NCBI GenBank assembly: GCA_948470475.1
Contig: OX419341.1
Span: forward strand, 16,105,542-16,169,541
From: Galaxea fascicularis
Taxonomy: Eukaryota; Cnidaria; Anthozoa; Scleractinia; Euphylliidae
Direction: 5' to 3'
Length of the DNA: 64,000 nt
Part shown: one piece after another, positions 32,446-42,535 of the stretch
Numbering within the stretch: position 1 is the first letter of the stretch
Layout of the letters: each line of letters begins with the position of its first letter
Notes under the pieces: generated by a model
Told to the model about the DNA's origin: nothing
The model's input: the letters and a program-made list of their open reading frames with translations, nothing else
Databases searched by the model: none
Program-made: the position numbers and the translations under genes

Positions 32446-32881
32446 TCCCGCTATTGATCTTGTGTCACACAAGCTCCAGAATTTTTTTTTGTTTCTTTGG
32501 AGGAGTTTTGATACACCGCGGACTTGCTTTTGGCCTCTGCTTTCTGTTGCGCACTTAAAATGAAGTTAATCGCTGTATTCTACGGACTATTCTGTAAACA
32601 CTGGTATAAATTTTATTCAGATATGTCGAGTAGAACCCGAGTTAAGCAGTTTTCTACTTTGAACCTTTGATTTTTTTCCACTATTGATCTTTTTTTTGTT
32701 TCTTCGGAGGAGTTTTGATACACCGCGGACTTGCTTTTGGCCTCTGCTTTCTGTTGCGCACTTAAAATGAAGTTAATCACTGTATTCTACAGACTATTCT
32801 GTAAACACTGATATAAATTTTATTCAGATACATCGAGTAGAACCCGAGTTAAGCAGTTTTCTACTTTAAACCTTTGATGAA
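32446..32881. repeat. Tandem duplication, 207-bp unit, two copies
   Basis: GTTTCTTTGGAGGAGTTTTG at 32491 recurs as GTTTCTTCGGAGGAGTTTTG at 32698, and the copies stay about 95 percent alike to TAAGCAGTTTTCTACTTT near the end. It lies just upstream of the BEN N-terminal exon candidate, outside coding sequence. Confidence 0.85.
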
Positions 32882-33380
32882 TAGGCAGCAGGTTGTTGCC
32901 TCAAGAAAACTGATTTTGAAGCACCGACAGTTTTCCATTATTGTTTGGTCCGTTAAGAGAGATGCTTTACTATGATCGAAATAAAGCAAAGTGCTCCACA
33001 ATGACACAAAAACTTTGGTCAAATTTATGAATTAGTTAATTAGTTAAGGTATGCCTACTGGGACTCCAGACCAGCACTTCATTAGGATATGTTCAGAACT
33101 CAAGTGTTAAGCATTTTTGTTTCCCATGACCTTGGGCCGTATGGCTCTCTCAAAATGATTTCTACAACAAAACAGCTTTCCGACCACTGAGATTTTTTAA
33201 TAGTTGTTAAGCCAGCTAAATTATCATGATCATGCAGAAAGATAGACGAACTGACGTTACGAAACAACTTTTATTGAAAGGTCCTCCTACATAAAGTAAA
33301 GCAAGCGTCTACATTTAAGTAATAATATTACAATATGAATAGCTTGTGTCTCATCTATACAAATGCATAATTTCCATGAC
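32882..33380. other. Stretch without recognised feature
   Basis: No frame or repeat recognised. Confidence 0.5.
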
Positions 33381-33427
33381 AACTAATGATGCTTTTGCTC
33401 GCATGCATTTTACGAAAGGGACAAACT

Positions 33428-35018
33428 ATGGCAGATGTTTATGTTATAGAAAGCGAAGAAACTCCAAACGAAATAATCGAAAAAGCGAGAAAATTCCTTC
33501 TCAATGGCTGTGGTTGTTCGCGTGTTTCCAGAGGAGGTCCCTGCTCCAGAGAATTTAAGGAAGATGCGGTGTTATTTAATCTGAATAACTGTCTCGAGTT
33601 GAGAAGTGGAGAGCTTGACTTGATAATTTTAGTGAACATTCGAGCCTTTAGCCACAACGACTGCATTGTAACTAAGAGAAGCAGAAGTTCCAGGTGAACC
33701 TACCAGTTTCAGTCCGTCTCCATCTGCAAAGAAATAATCATTCACCTTTATGGTATTGGTTATTCCCGTCTTCGTCGTCTCAAGGAGCATTATGAGAGAT
33801 ATGGTATCCACCCACAAATTCACGGCAACACGAAAACACTTCCCAGTAATACCCTTCTACAGTCAACCACAGAGAACGTTCATCACCGCCGACCGGTTAG
33901 CTCAGTTGGTTGAGTTCCGGACTAACGTGGGTTCAAACCCCAGCCAGACCAACACTCAGGGTCTTTAAATAACTGAGGAGAAAGTGCTTCCTTTGCAATG
34001 ACATCTACAAATGGTTAGACTTTCTAGTCTTCTCAGATAACTACGATAAACCGGAGGTCCCGTCTCACAATCCTTTACAATTGTTTCTGTGGGACATTAA
34101 AGAACCACTAGGGACTTAACGAACCCTGGCTGTGCTGGCCTGTTCTATTCAGCAAAGTGGGGCTGACCTCGCTCTGACTTCGAGTCCGTACGTTTTTCCT
34201 TCATTTAGTGTTGCTTGTCATGTTCACTAAATGGAAGCTACTATAAAACTATAAAACCATCGTTTCCTTAACAATTACATTGAGGAGAATGCATTTGTGC
34301 TACCTGGGAGAATACCTGGATTCAAGCTGGAAGATGTTCAGGTGCTGTCTTCGAGCGACACAAAAACGAGTGTTTGGCGCGTCTACACTGCCACTTGCAA
34401 AGCTTCTGGAGAACAAGCGGTCAGTTGCAGCAAGTTCATAGACCTTTGGTATCAGTTTTGTCCTAAAGTTGTTGTGGCTAAACCCATGACCGATCTGTGC
34501 ATGACCTGCCAACAGAACACCACCAAACTTGTACGGGCCGCAAACCTCCCTGAGCACGAAAAGGCTGACTGCATTAAAGCACAGCAAGAGCATTTGAACT
34601 GCGCACAGGTCGAGAGAGAGTTTTACAGGAAATGTTGTTGAAATGCAGCCACAGCTTTCATTCAAACAGATGCGGAGACGAATCTAAACGCAACGCATGA
34701 ACCGTGTTCATTCAATGGCACTATGCACAACAAGTGCACTTTCCACGTAATCCAATGCAACCCGGGCCAATCTTTTTTAAGACCCCAAGAAAGTGTGGGA
34801 TTTTTGGAGTTATGTGTGAAGCTGTACTGCGTCAAGTGAACTATCTAATTGACGAAGCTGCTGCAGTTGGTAAAGGAGCCAACGCAACCATTAGTTAGGT
34901 TCACCACTTTTTCGCACGTCATGGGCTCGGGGAAACAGACGTTCACTTACATGCTGACAATTGTGCTGGACAAAATAAAAACAATTACTTTTTATGGTAT
35001 TTAGCATGGAGGATTGCC
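33428..35018 (+). pseudogene. Transposase-like protein (DUF7869-type), split by a SINE
   Basis: From ATG at 33428 (MADVYVIESEETPNEIIEKA) the frame carries NGCGCSRVSRGGPCSREF, meets TGA at 33695, and continues in the same frame with LYGIGYSRLRRLKEHYE until a SINE at 33885. After the SINE it resumes in frame with NNYIEENAFVLPGRIPGF, the Cys motif PMTDLCMTCQQNT, stops at 34640, then in another frame gives QPGPIFFKTPRKCGIFGVMC and the landmark HLHADNCAGQNKNNYFLWYL near 34950-35010. The last motif is typical of a large cnidarian family of transposase-like proteins I associate with Pfam DUF7869. Two stops and one shift make it a pseudogene. The C-terminal part is lost at about 35018. Confidence 0.7.
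33885..34257 (+). repeat. tRNA-derived SINE inserted in the transposase gene
   Basis: Begins with a tRNA-like head holding the A box TTAGCTCAGTTGGTTGAG (about 33897-33914) and B box GGGTTCAAACCCC (about 33932-33944); the anticodon arm is mostly deleted. The body has AACACTCAGGGTCTTTAAAT and ACCGGAGGTCCCGTCTCACA, landmarks of a SINE I recall as common in cnidarians, and ends in ATAAAAC repeats. CATC flanks it at 33881-33884 and 34258-34261. Removing it restores the host reading frame. Confidence 0.8.
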
Positions 35019-35099
35019 ACCGAACTTCACCGAACTTCGGCGTTCAAAATACTCTAGGACGTTGAGATTATCAGTGTGCAGATTTCGCTGAGCTCAAGG

Positions 35100-35575
35100 C
35101 GAAAAAGCGAAGGAATCGAGTTGCGAAAAAAACCCTCTAGGTCATCCTCCTCCGCCATTTTGTTTAGTTTACTCCGCTGACCATTGAGACAGGAGGCGTA
35201 ATAGCCGTATATATTTGTGTGATAACCGTATATATACTTTTCAAGACGTAAATATATGATAATAGCCGTATATATTTTAAAAGGAATACCCGGAATAGCT
35301 CTGACCATTCTTTCTGAAATACATAGAATAGGGCGTATGTGATTGCTTCGTAAACATATTAGGTAGCGACACGAATATATTTTATTGGACATAAATATTT
35401 GATGCAATGGTGAAAGTATATATTCTATTAGCCATAAATATATTTTGCAATGGTACTTATAAATTTTAGTAGGCATAAATATTTTACACAATGGTACAAA
35501 TATATTTCTCAACAACCATAAAAATTGACTGACAATATTGTCCCATATGGCGCCCGATAGAAAAGCCATCTGGAG
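35100..35575. repeat. AT-rich degenerate tandem repeats
   Basis: Blocks of the type GGCATAAATATTTTACACAATGGTAC and CCGTATATATTT recur every 35-45 bp (only cores are given). A 171-codon minus-strand frame across it is a by-product of the repeat. Confidence 0.55.
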
Positions 35576-35578
35576 TAA

Positions 35579-35942
35579 TATGGGTCCAGTTTCACCATGC
35601 AGATGTTGGAGAAAAGACCCGCCAAGATAACAAAAATCTGTATACCCAAGGTATTAAGCCAGAGTGGACACCAATTAAACCAATTACCATACAGTTTGCT
35701 GTTGGTAGAAACAGAACTGCACAAGTAGTTAGAAAACAGTTTCCCTTACGTCCAGCAGCTGCTAAAACAATTCACAGATCACAGGGTGATACAGATACAA
35801 ATGTGGTTGCCAATTTTGACACAAGACAAGCAATACCACACATACATTATGTTGGCTTAATTAAGTAGAGTAACAACCATAGGAGGCCTTTATATTACTA
35901 AACTATGTGAAGACAAAATTTCTGAAAGTAAAGATTGTCAGT
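35579..35942 (+). pseudogene. Helentron-type helicase C-terminus (PIF1-like)
   Basis: The plus strand reads VQFHHADVGEKTRQDNKNLY, then VVRKQFPLRPAAAKTIHRSQ, then IPHIHYVGLI, a stop, and in the next frame RVTTIGGLYITKLCEDKI. These are the last motifs of a PIF1-family superfamily 1 helicase as carried by Helitron/Helentron transposons; the QFPLRPAAAKTIHRSQGDT block is characteristic. Rep and the N-terminal helicase motifs are absent upstream, where AT repeats begin. Its continuation lies at 36996 after an insertion of about 1 kb. Confidence 0.75.
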
Positions 35943-36365
35943 ACAGTAGTACCTGTCTTTATTTGCTCTCAAAGTCCTCAAAACAAACGTCGAAAACTCA
36001 CGATTCACAATGGTTCAAGCTCAAGGGCACACACTGATCAACCGCATGGCCTTGGTCGATGAATAAAAACACAACTGAATGAAACTCTTCGCTTCCACCA
36101 AATTCATCAAAAGCTTACACGTGTAAGCATATACGTGTAAGCATGTATGTGAGGTTTTCTGAAAATTACAAAACAAAGGCATTAGGGTCCAAATGTTTTG
36201 TTTGAATAGCAAAGGCGAAATCTAACTTACCGAACTGTTTGCTTCTAAAGGAATGGCACAATAACTTCATAATAAACTCCTTCGAGAAAAAACTGCTCGC
36301 TCAAAAACACAGCGATCAAAGTTCAATGTTCATGTCACATGATAAGCAAAATTCTATCAAGGGGA

Positions 36366-36987
36366 GTCCATGGTTTGCACGGGCCTGGAAAATTCCTTGA
36401 AAATGATTTTGTCCTTGAAAACTCCTTAAATTTGTAGGTGTAGTGCTTGAATGTTATGAAGAAGTCCTTGAATACTTGAGACTAAAGCAAAATAAGTTCA
36501 TTTTCACATCACAAGATGAAAAAGATTCTATCACATCACCCGAGAAACGCTTTTGAAGTCTCAAAAAAAGACAAAGCTTTTATATCAGGAAAATTCAGTG
36601 TTTCTTATTCAAAAGATCTAGGTAACCGCGCCTTCCAATAGGGGTTTGCAAGTGTATTGTGAAGCCCCCCTCCAAGCAAACAAAATCACAAGGGAAACGT
36701 AGCTTGACGCGTCGCTCGAAGCGTGAAATTTATTCAACTTTGGCGCTTTTCGTTTTATTATCAATTGAATTTAAAAGGTGAAAGAAAAAACTGCATATAT
36801 TTAATCGGCACTGGGAACGTAATTCTTTCTACAAGGTTGGGTGACTGCGTTCAAAGGTGACAGGAAAAAGGCCTTATGCAAATGCTGTGATCGGATGGAC
36901 TCCTTGAATTTTGTGATAAAGTCCTGGGAAAGTCCTGGAAAAGTCCTTGAATAAAAGCTCTTTTGACCTGTATGAACCATGGAGTCA
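36366..36987. mobile_element. Possible MITE interrupting the Helentron
   Basis: GGAGTCCATGGTTTGCACGG (36363-36382) and the reverse complement of CCATGGAGTC near 36978-36987 form imperfect inverted ends; CTTGAAAA/GTCCTTGAA blocks recur just inside both ends. It lies between the helicase and endonuclease pieces. The ends were not fixed exactly. Confidence 0.4.
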
Positions 36988-36995
36988 GGAGGGAC

Positions 36996-37717
36996 AAAGA
37001 TGTTAAAAATGAAATGGAACGATTGAGAACACAAGTCAGCCTCCAGCTCACCACATCACCTATGACAACATGTGACAATGCAATAAATGTTTGCTTCCTT
37101 AATGCAAGGTCACTCCGCAAGCATATTGATGACATTCGCAATGATTTCTATTATAAAAATTCAGATTTGTGTATGTTTGTTGAAACTAGATTTCATCACA
37201 GAGATACTAATAGTATGTATACTATTAATGGCTATCACTTGTATCGCAATGATGGCTACGCACCTAACACCTCAAGACCTTATGGTGGGACAGCAATATA
37301 TAGCAGAATTAAGCTCATGCCTGGTTATCCTTACTTCTCAAATATCAATGGCATAGAAGTAACTGTTGTCAAACTGATAATCCTTCCAAATGTAAACATC
37401 TTAGGTGTGTATAGATCGCCTTCAGTACCAGTACAGCAGCACTTAAAGAAGTTATTGATAAATTGCCATTCTCTGCATATAATGTTATTCTAGGGGATTT
37501 CAATGTAAACTGGTTTGATCAAAGTCACAGGCATCCCTTGAGTAATCTGTTGATAAGAGATTATCAGTATAGGCAACTGATTTCACAAGCTACTACTGAC
37601 TACAGGACATGTATTGACCATATTTACACAAATGCCCCAAATGAATCTGTAGCTTCATATGTCTTAGAAAGTTATTTTTCAGACCACAAACCTATTGGTG
37701 TGATATTAAGTGTTTAA
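36996..37717 (+). pseudogene. Helentron-type APE-like endonuclease domain
   Basis: Starting with KDVKNEMERLRTQ, which in Helentron polyproteins follows the helicase, the frame carries INVCFLNARSLRKHIDDIRN, then ETRFHH, RPYGGTAIYSR and GVYRSPS, shifts near 37480, and ends with the metal-site blocks VILGDFNVNWF and YFSDHKPIGV before TAA at 37715. This is an apurinic-endonuclease-like fold as in LINEs, but no reverse transcriptase follows and the frame stops right after it. That is the known arrangement of Helentrons, whose helicase protein ends in a LINE-derived endonuclease. Confidence 0.75.
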
Positions 37718-38099
37718 GTAATTTCAGTTGTCATTCATTACTTTCATGCATATCAACTTCATATGTTTTACTTGTCTGATTTCTTAGCAACATCTTCAGC
37801 TATATAAGTCAAGCCTACCTACAATGTTCACCTGTACAAACTCTGGCATTCAGGTTTTCATTGTATACAATGTTTCCATTTGTTCTGCATCACCCACTAA
37901 AAGTGCTAATCAGATATATAAGAAGCCTTGACAGAAGTTCTAAAATTTTAAATTTCAGTCATTTATTCACACAAATAATTTTTATCGCTTATGTTTGGCT
38001 TTATAGAGCGCAAGGTGTTAATTAAGTTAATATCCACTTTTGGATAACCATGTCGGGTATTCTTATTCTTACTAAATGGCTCAGAACAGTAAGTGTTAT

Positions 38100-38101
<2 letters not shown>
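37718..38101. other. Downstream flank of the Helentron, no gene
   Basis: AT-rich; the 3' end of the Helentron probably lies here but no terminal hairpin was identified. Confidence 0.45.

Positions 38102-38153
<52 letters not shown>
38102..38153. repeat. (TA)n plus T-run microsatellite
   Basis: About 18 TA units followed by 13-14 T. Confidence 0.95.
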
Positions 38154-38629
38154 ATTTGCCACCGTATTGTAATACAATATTAGTTTACAGAGATTTGTTA
38201 AAATATGGCAGGAAAGCCCAAAGAAATCATGGGGCTTATGCAACGTGAGCTTTCCATGCTAAATAACTAAGAATGAACTTAATAGTAACATAAACTGAAC
38301 GGCAAAGGCAGATTGTAATAATAAAACGAAAGGAAAAGGAAGAAAGAGGAAGGGGGTGGAGGGGAAGGAACAAGTTAAGTGAGAAGGAATTTCTTCAGAT
38401 TTTTCTTAAAAGTAGATACACTTACTGAACTTACAAGGTCTGGACTAAGCAAATTAAACAAAAAGGGTCCTTGATATTGAAACGAGAAATGTCTTATATT
38501 AGTTCTGCACCTAGGAACATGAAAGGAACTGAATCATTAATCACCTAACCTCTCAGCCCCAGCCCGAGTCTGAAAGGCGAGAAACTGCTATCTGAGATAC
38601 TGCTGCCCTAACAACCTAGTGATGACGTA
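38154..38629. other. Probable 3' region of the YR retroelement
   Basis: Non-coding sequence downstream (minus sense) of the tyrosine recombinase gene. The purine-rich tract at 38335-38395 is notable. Terminal repeats of the YR element were not identified. Confidence 0.35.
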
Positions 38630-38705
38630 CTAGAAACCGAACGCGGTAAAAGAAAAGCAAGTATAAATACTATGGCCCCAGGCCATGACTGAAGCAAGAG
38701 TAACC

Positions 38706-39742
38706 CTAAGATACCCCGTAAGATTGACAAATGTATAGTTTAAATGCATCGGATTTCGAACGGCCAAGGTGACGAATTTGTGCATCTGATAAGCCCTTTT
38801 CAGCAGCCCAAGAAGCAGCGCCGATCCGGAAAGATTGAGACTTGTATTTGGCGGAATCACGCCCACAAAAAGTTAGCGCTTGCTGGAGTTGTTGTCTAAA
38901 TTGGCCAGTTTTCACTGGGGATCCATCAGCAAAACAAAACAAAGGACCGGGCGATGAACCCTGAACAGCGGAAAAACGGTATAAGATACTGGGCAGAGCT
39001 TGGTTCCCTCAGTGCGTTCCAAGACAACTGAGAAAGGACGTCTGTTAGTGTTGTGCTTAAAATCCTTAATGACAATGGTGGCCGAAGTCACGAGACTATG
39101 GTTAAAGCGGAAATGAAGGTCACGTATTTGTAATAAAGGGCTCAAATTCGCACGCTTGGCCGTGAGTTCACTAACACGAAAGAAACCATAGAAAGCTACC
39201 AGAAACATGGTCTGGTACATTAATCGTTGGAATGCCGAAGAATTGGTGTTATCTAAAACGAGGACTAGGAGGTGTAAGACGCTTCGGGTTATTGGAAGCC
39301 TAACATCTGGAGAGGAGTGAAGCTTGCTGTGAGCCGCTAACAGCTTGTGCACCAGAAAATTTTTAGAGGGATCAGGAAAATAACCTAACTTGTGGACGTA
39401 ACTTAACGCGGAGACATATGTCAAGATTGTGGAGGATGCAAACTTCTTCGCTGAAAAATAGGAGATAAATACTGCTAAATTGTTGATCGAGACAGGAAGG
39501 AGTGCGCAACGAGTGTCACAAAATTCAGGGTAAAATTCGAGATACATCTTCCACACTCGTTCGTAAGTCTTACGTGATCCCTCAGAAATAGCTGAATGCA
39601 GCAGCTCACTTAAATGATGTGCCAATTGCTGGGTAGTAGGGCTCCCGGAACCGGAGTAGGTTTTTCGTCTGCGTAAGGTGCTAACAAACGGAATTTCTCT
39701 ACCTGTAAGTGAGATAAAGCATCGCTTTCGTGATTGACACAA
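38706..39742 (-). pseudogene. Tyrosine recombinase of the YR retroelement
   Basis: Open from 39742 to 38912 (276 codons), then shifted by one frame to 38706. An N-terminal core-binding-like half (SEGSRKTYERVWKMYLEF) leads to FYGFFRVSELTAKR with the first catalytic Arg, LCPVSY, then after the shift GPLFCFADGSPV and the active-site block SQSFRIGAASWAAEKGLSD, LGRSKSDAFKLYI with the likely nucleophile Tyr. The usual HxxR His is Gln here (QSFR), which would impair catalysis if not compensated. It would excise and insert circular DNA copies. Confidence 0.75.
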
Positions 39743-40395
39743 CCGGCGATATGCTTAGCTTGGAACAGAACATTATATTTGAGGGTGCAAAGCACAAAGT
39801 GCCTGAGAAGAACCATTATTGAATGATCTTTAGAAGTTTGTCTATTGATAATTTCAACGACAGCTTCGTTATCTGAAAAGAAAACTATACATTTGTCACG
39901 CATAAGTGGTCCCCAAATCTCGATCTCAAGGACAATAGGAAACAACTCTAAAATAGCAATATTAAGTTCCTTCCAGGGATCAGGCCATTCCCCGAAACAC
40001 CAGTGTTTGCCAAGTGAACCTGCCGCGTCCGTAAATAAGTTGAGAGTTTTGGAGGTGACCCAACGAGAATTGAGAAAAAACTATTTGCCATTGTACACGC
40101 CCAGAAACTCGAGCCACATGTGGAGGTCATTTTTGCTTTCCTTTGTTAATCTGACATGATGTGTAGGTTTCCGGATGCCTTTCCTTAAATCAATTAGATG
40201 GCGAAGAAAGGCGCGTCCAGGTACGACAACAGAACAGGCAAAATTGAGAAGCCCTGTTAATGACTGAAGTTCTTTTAAAGTAACGCTTTTGTGCAAGCAA
40301 TTAGAACTTAACTGTTGTCGGCATTTGTCAAGTTTGTCATTGGGTAAACGGGCCTCCATCAATACGGTATCCAAAGTGATGCCCGCAAATTGCAA
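39610..40395 (-). pseudogene. RT thumb and RNase H of the YR retroelement
   Basis: One frame from 40395 to 39610 with a single TAG at 40081-40083. It opens with FAGITLDTVLMEARLPNDKL and LKELQSLTGLLNFACSVV (thumb/connection), then after the stop gives NLFTDAAGSLGKHW, LELFPIVLEIEIWGP and FFSDNEAVVEIINR, the D-E-D acidic residues of RNase H, and HIAGCVNHESDALSH. The order and motifs match DIRS-type RT-RNase H polyproteins. Confidence 0.75.
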
Positions 40396-40399
40396 GTCA

Positions 40400-41038
40400 G
40401 TGGCGGCCCCATTGTCTTTTCAGCAGCTATCGGAACACCAATTTGATGACATAAGTTAAGGAAATTCTTGAGGTCAATCTTACATTTGACCTTTGAGGGT
40501 GCAAGAAATAAAAAGTCGTCCAAAATGTGTATCACTGGCGAAGCGTGCAGTTTGTTTTTTGGCGATCCATTCTAGGGCGGTGCTGAATGTTTCAAATATA
40601 TTACAGGACGAAGAGCACCCCATGGGAAGGCATGTGTCAAAGTAAAATTTTCCTTGCCATTCCATTTCCAGCAACGGAAAATCAGTGGGAGTTACAGGAA
40701 TGATTCGAAAGGCGGTCTTGATGTCCGTTTTTGACAGGAAACAACCCTGCCCCAACGATTTAATAAGACCTATAGCATCGTCAATGGTGGCGTACCGAAC
40801 AGAGGCGAGTTCTGTAGGTATACCGTCATTGACGGAAAATTAACCGAAGTTCTCTAGGCGATTTTTTGGGAACGATGCCTAGGGGAGAAACCCTGAAAGG
40901 ATCAAATGGGGGTACGTCAAAAGGGCCAACAATTCGGCATGCCGTGTGCTCCTTGGACAGCTTATCATTTACGCTAGTAGGATTGTCCATGGCGCTTTTG
41001 AGATTTAGGGATCGCAAGGGAAATAAAGAACCAAAATA
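40400..41038 (-). pseudogene. Reverse transcriptase core of the YR retroelement
   Basis: Starts at the LINE insertion point with SLFPLRSLNLKSAMDNPTSV, then SPLGIVPKKSPRELRLIF, a break, GCFLSKTDIKTAFRIIPVTP, then LPMGCSSSCNIFETFSTALE, and in another frame the active site ILDDFLFLAPS near 40500-40540. LDDF in place of YxDD is normal for DIRS-type RT. At least two frameshifts. Confidence 0.7.
41025..41038. repeat. Target-site duplication, left copy (Tx1-like LINE 1)
   Basis: AAAGAACCAAAATA, repeated exactly at 46624-46637 after the LINE's A-rich tail. Confidence 0.9.
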
Positions 41039-41210
41039 GGGGGGGACTGGACCGACTGTCATGGCGCCCACACACGCCTTTTAACACTTGCCAAAGAAAT
41101 GGTTTTTCTACGCCTAAACCCTCCTCGATAGAACATGACGAATAGTGCAACGAATGTATAAGAACGGTTTCGAGCGTTATCAACAGAACAAATAGCGTTG
41201 TCGAGGACAA

Positions 41211-42029
41211 ATGGGCAGGAAACGTTCGAAAAGGGGCTCCAGTTCATCAACTACTGAAGAAGGAATGGCCGCTGATACTGATACGCTTTATAACGAACTG
41301 AAGGACTCGATTGAATGCCTAAAGACACTCGTCACAGAAGGTCTTGCCGACATACGCAATGACCTAGACAAATTACGACAAGAATTTAAATCAGATATAA
41401 AGGCAGTAAATTCTACGGTGAAAGATCTCGAACAGAGTCTAAATTTTACCCAAAGCGACATCGACTCCTTAAAGAAACAATTCAAGGCTGAATCGGAAGA
41501 ACGAATCTCGGAAATGGAGCTGTTAAGAAAGAAGGTGACGGCCTTGGAACAGAGCCTAAAAGAGGAAGTAGAGAGGAACACAAATTTAGAACAGTATACC
41601 AGACGGGAGAATTTAAGATTTAAAAACATCAAGGAAAGCCAAGACGAAGATTGCAAAAAAGTTGTACACAACATCATCGAAAGGGACCTTGGCATTGACA
41701 CCTCCGGAATCAGATTCCACGCAGTACATCGTGTTGGCAAGAGAGACGGCAGTAGGTGCAGACCTATCATAGTAAGATTTATCTGTAGAATGGATCGAGA
41801 CCAGGTTTGGTCCAAAAGAGGTAAGCTTAAAAACTCCAAAGTCCACACAGATGCGTACATCACTGAAGATTATGCAAGAGCCATTCAAAAGGAACGGGAA
41901 ATCTTAATCAAGGCTATGATGAAGGCTCGCAACGAACATAATTTACCCGAGGCTAAAGTCAAAGGTCGATTTCTATACATCAATAATGAACGATTTAATT
42001 TCGAAAATGTACCGGAATATCTTAAGTAA
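41211..42029 (+). CDS. LINE ORF1p (L1/Tx1-type RNA-binding protein), intact
   Basis: 272 codons, complete. A basic/Ser start (MGRKRSKRGSSSSTTEEGM) precedes a long coiled coil (residues about 25-120, LKKQFKAESEERISEMELLR) that would trimerise. The RRM region follows, with NLEQYTRRENLRFKNI near 125-145 and FHAVHRVGKRDGS near 170, and a C-terminal basic region with EAKVKGRFLYINNERFNF. ORF1p coats LINE RNA and acts as a nucleic-acid chaperone. YTRRENLRF is the hallmark of this group. The start is the first ATG after the 5'UTR, and TAA ends at 42029. Confidence 0.85.
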   Translation: MGRKRSKRGSSSSTTEEGMAADTDTLYNELKDSIECLKTLVTEGLADIRNDLDKLRQEFKSDIKAVNSTVKDLEQSLNFTQSDIDSLKKQFKAESEERISEMELLRKKVTALEQSLKEEVERNTNLEQYTRRENLRFKNIKESQDEDCKKVVHNIIERDLGIDTSGIRFHAVHRVGKRDGSRCRPIIVRFICRMDRDQVWSKRGKLKNSKVHTDAYITEDYARAIQKEREILIKAMMKARNEHNLPEAKVKGRFLYINNERFNFENVPEYLK

Positions 42030-42535
42030 TCAGCACTCTTAGCTCTTCCACATGAATTTCTTGAAATATCCTTTCAGTCATGAGGCCTTTTATTATCACA
42101 TCATCCCTGTACCATACAATCTGCAAAATACCCACTCTCCTTTATTTATTTTATTTATTTTGTTATTACTATTATTATTACTTTTTACTGATCTTTTTTC
42201 CTTTAACTCCCGTAAATTTCAATAAACGTCCAAATTGCCTCCAGATATATATGCAAATTCGAATTTTCTAAGGCGCAGGAAAACCCTTTCAGCTGGGAAT
42301 GAACACCTATAAATACCTTCGGGACTATACCCCACTAAGAGATTTTATGTACAACTGTGTATGTGTTACGTATTTATTGTTGACCAGTGTAAAAGCTTTT
42401 CCCTATGTTGTTACCTGTTACGTGTATGCATGTTTTTTAATTCACAAATATCTTGGCCTCTTAATTACGCCACTAAACTACATAGCTGCTCTCTTGACAC
42501 TCTCCTCAAAGGAACTCTAACACCTTCCTTGCACC

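Noticed and set aside
33889..33951. Functional tRNA gene
   Set aside because: Most of the anticodon arm is missing; A and B boxes belong to a SINE.
35054..35569. 171-codon minus-strand ORF rich in Ile/Tyr
   Set aside because: Translation of AT-rich degenerate tandem repeats.
41288..41863. 191-codon minus-strand ORF
   Set aside because: Exact antisense of the intact LINE ORF1; a shadow of its codon pattern.
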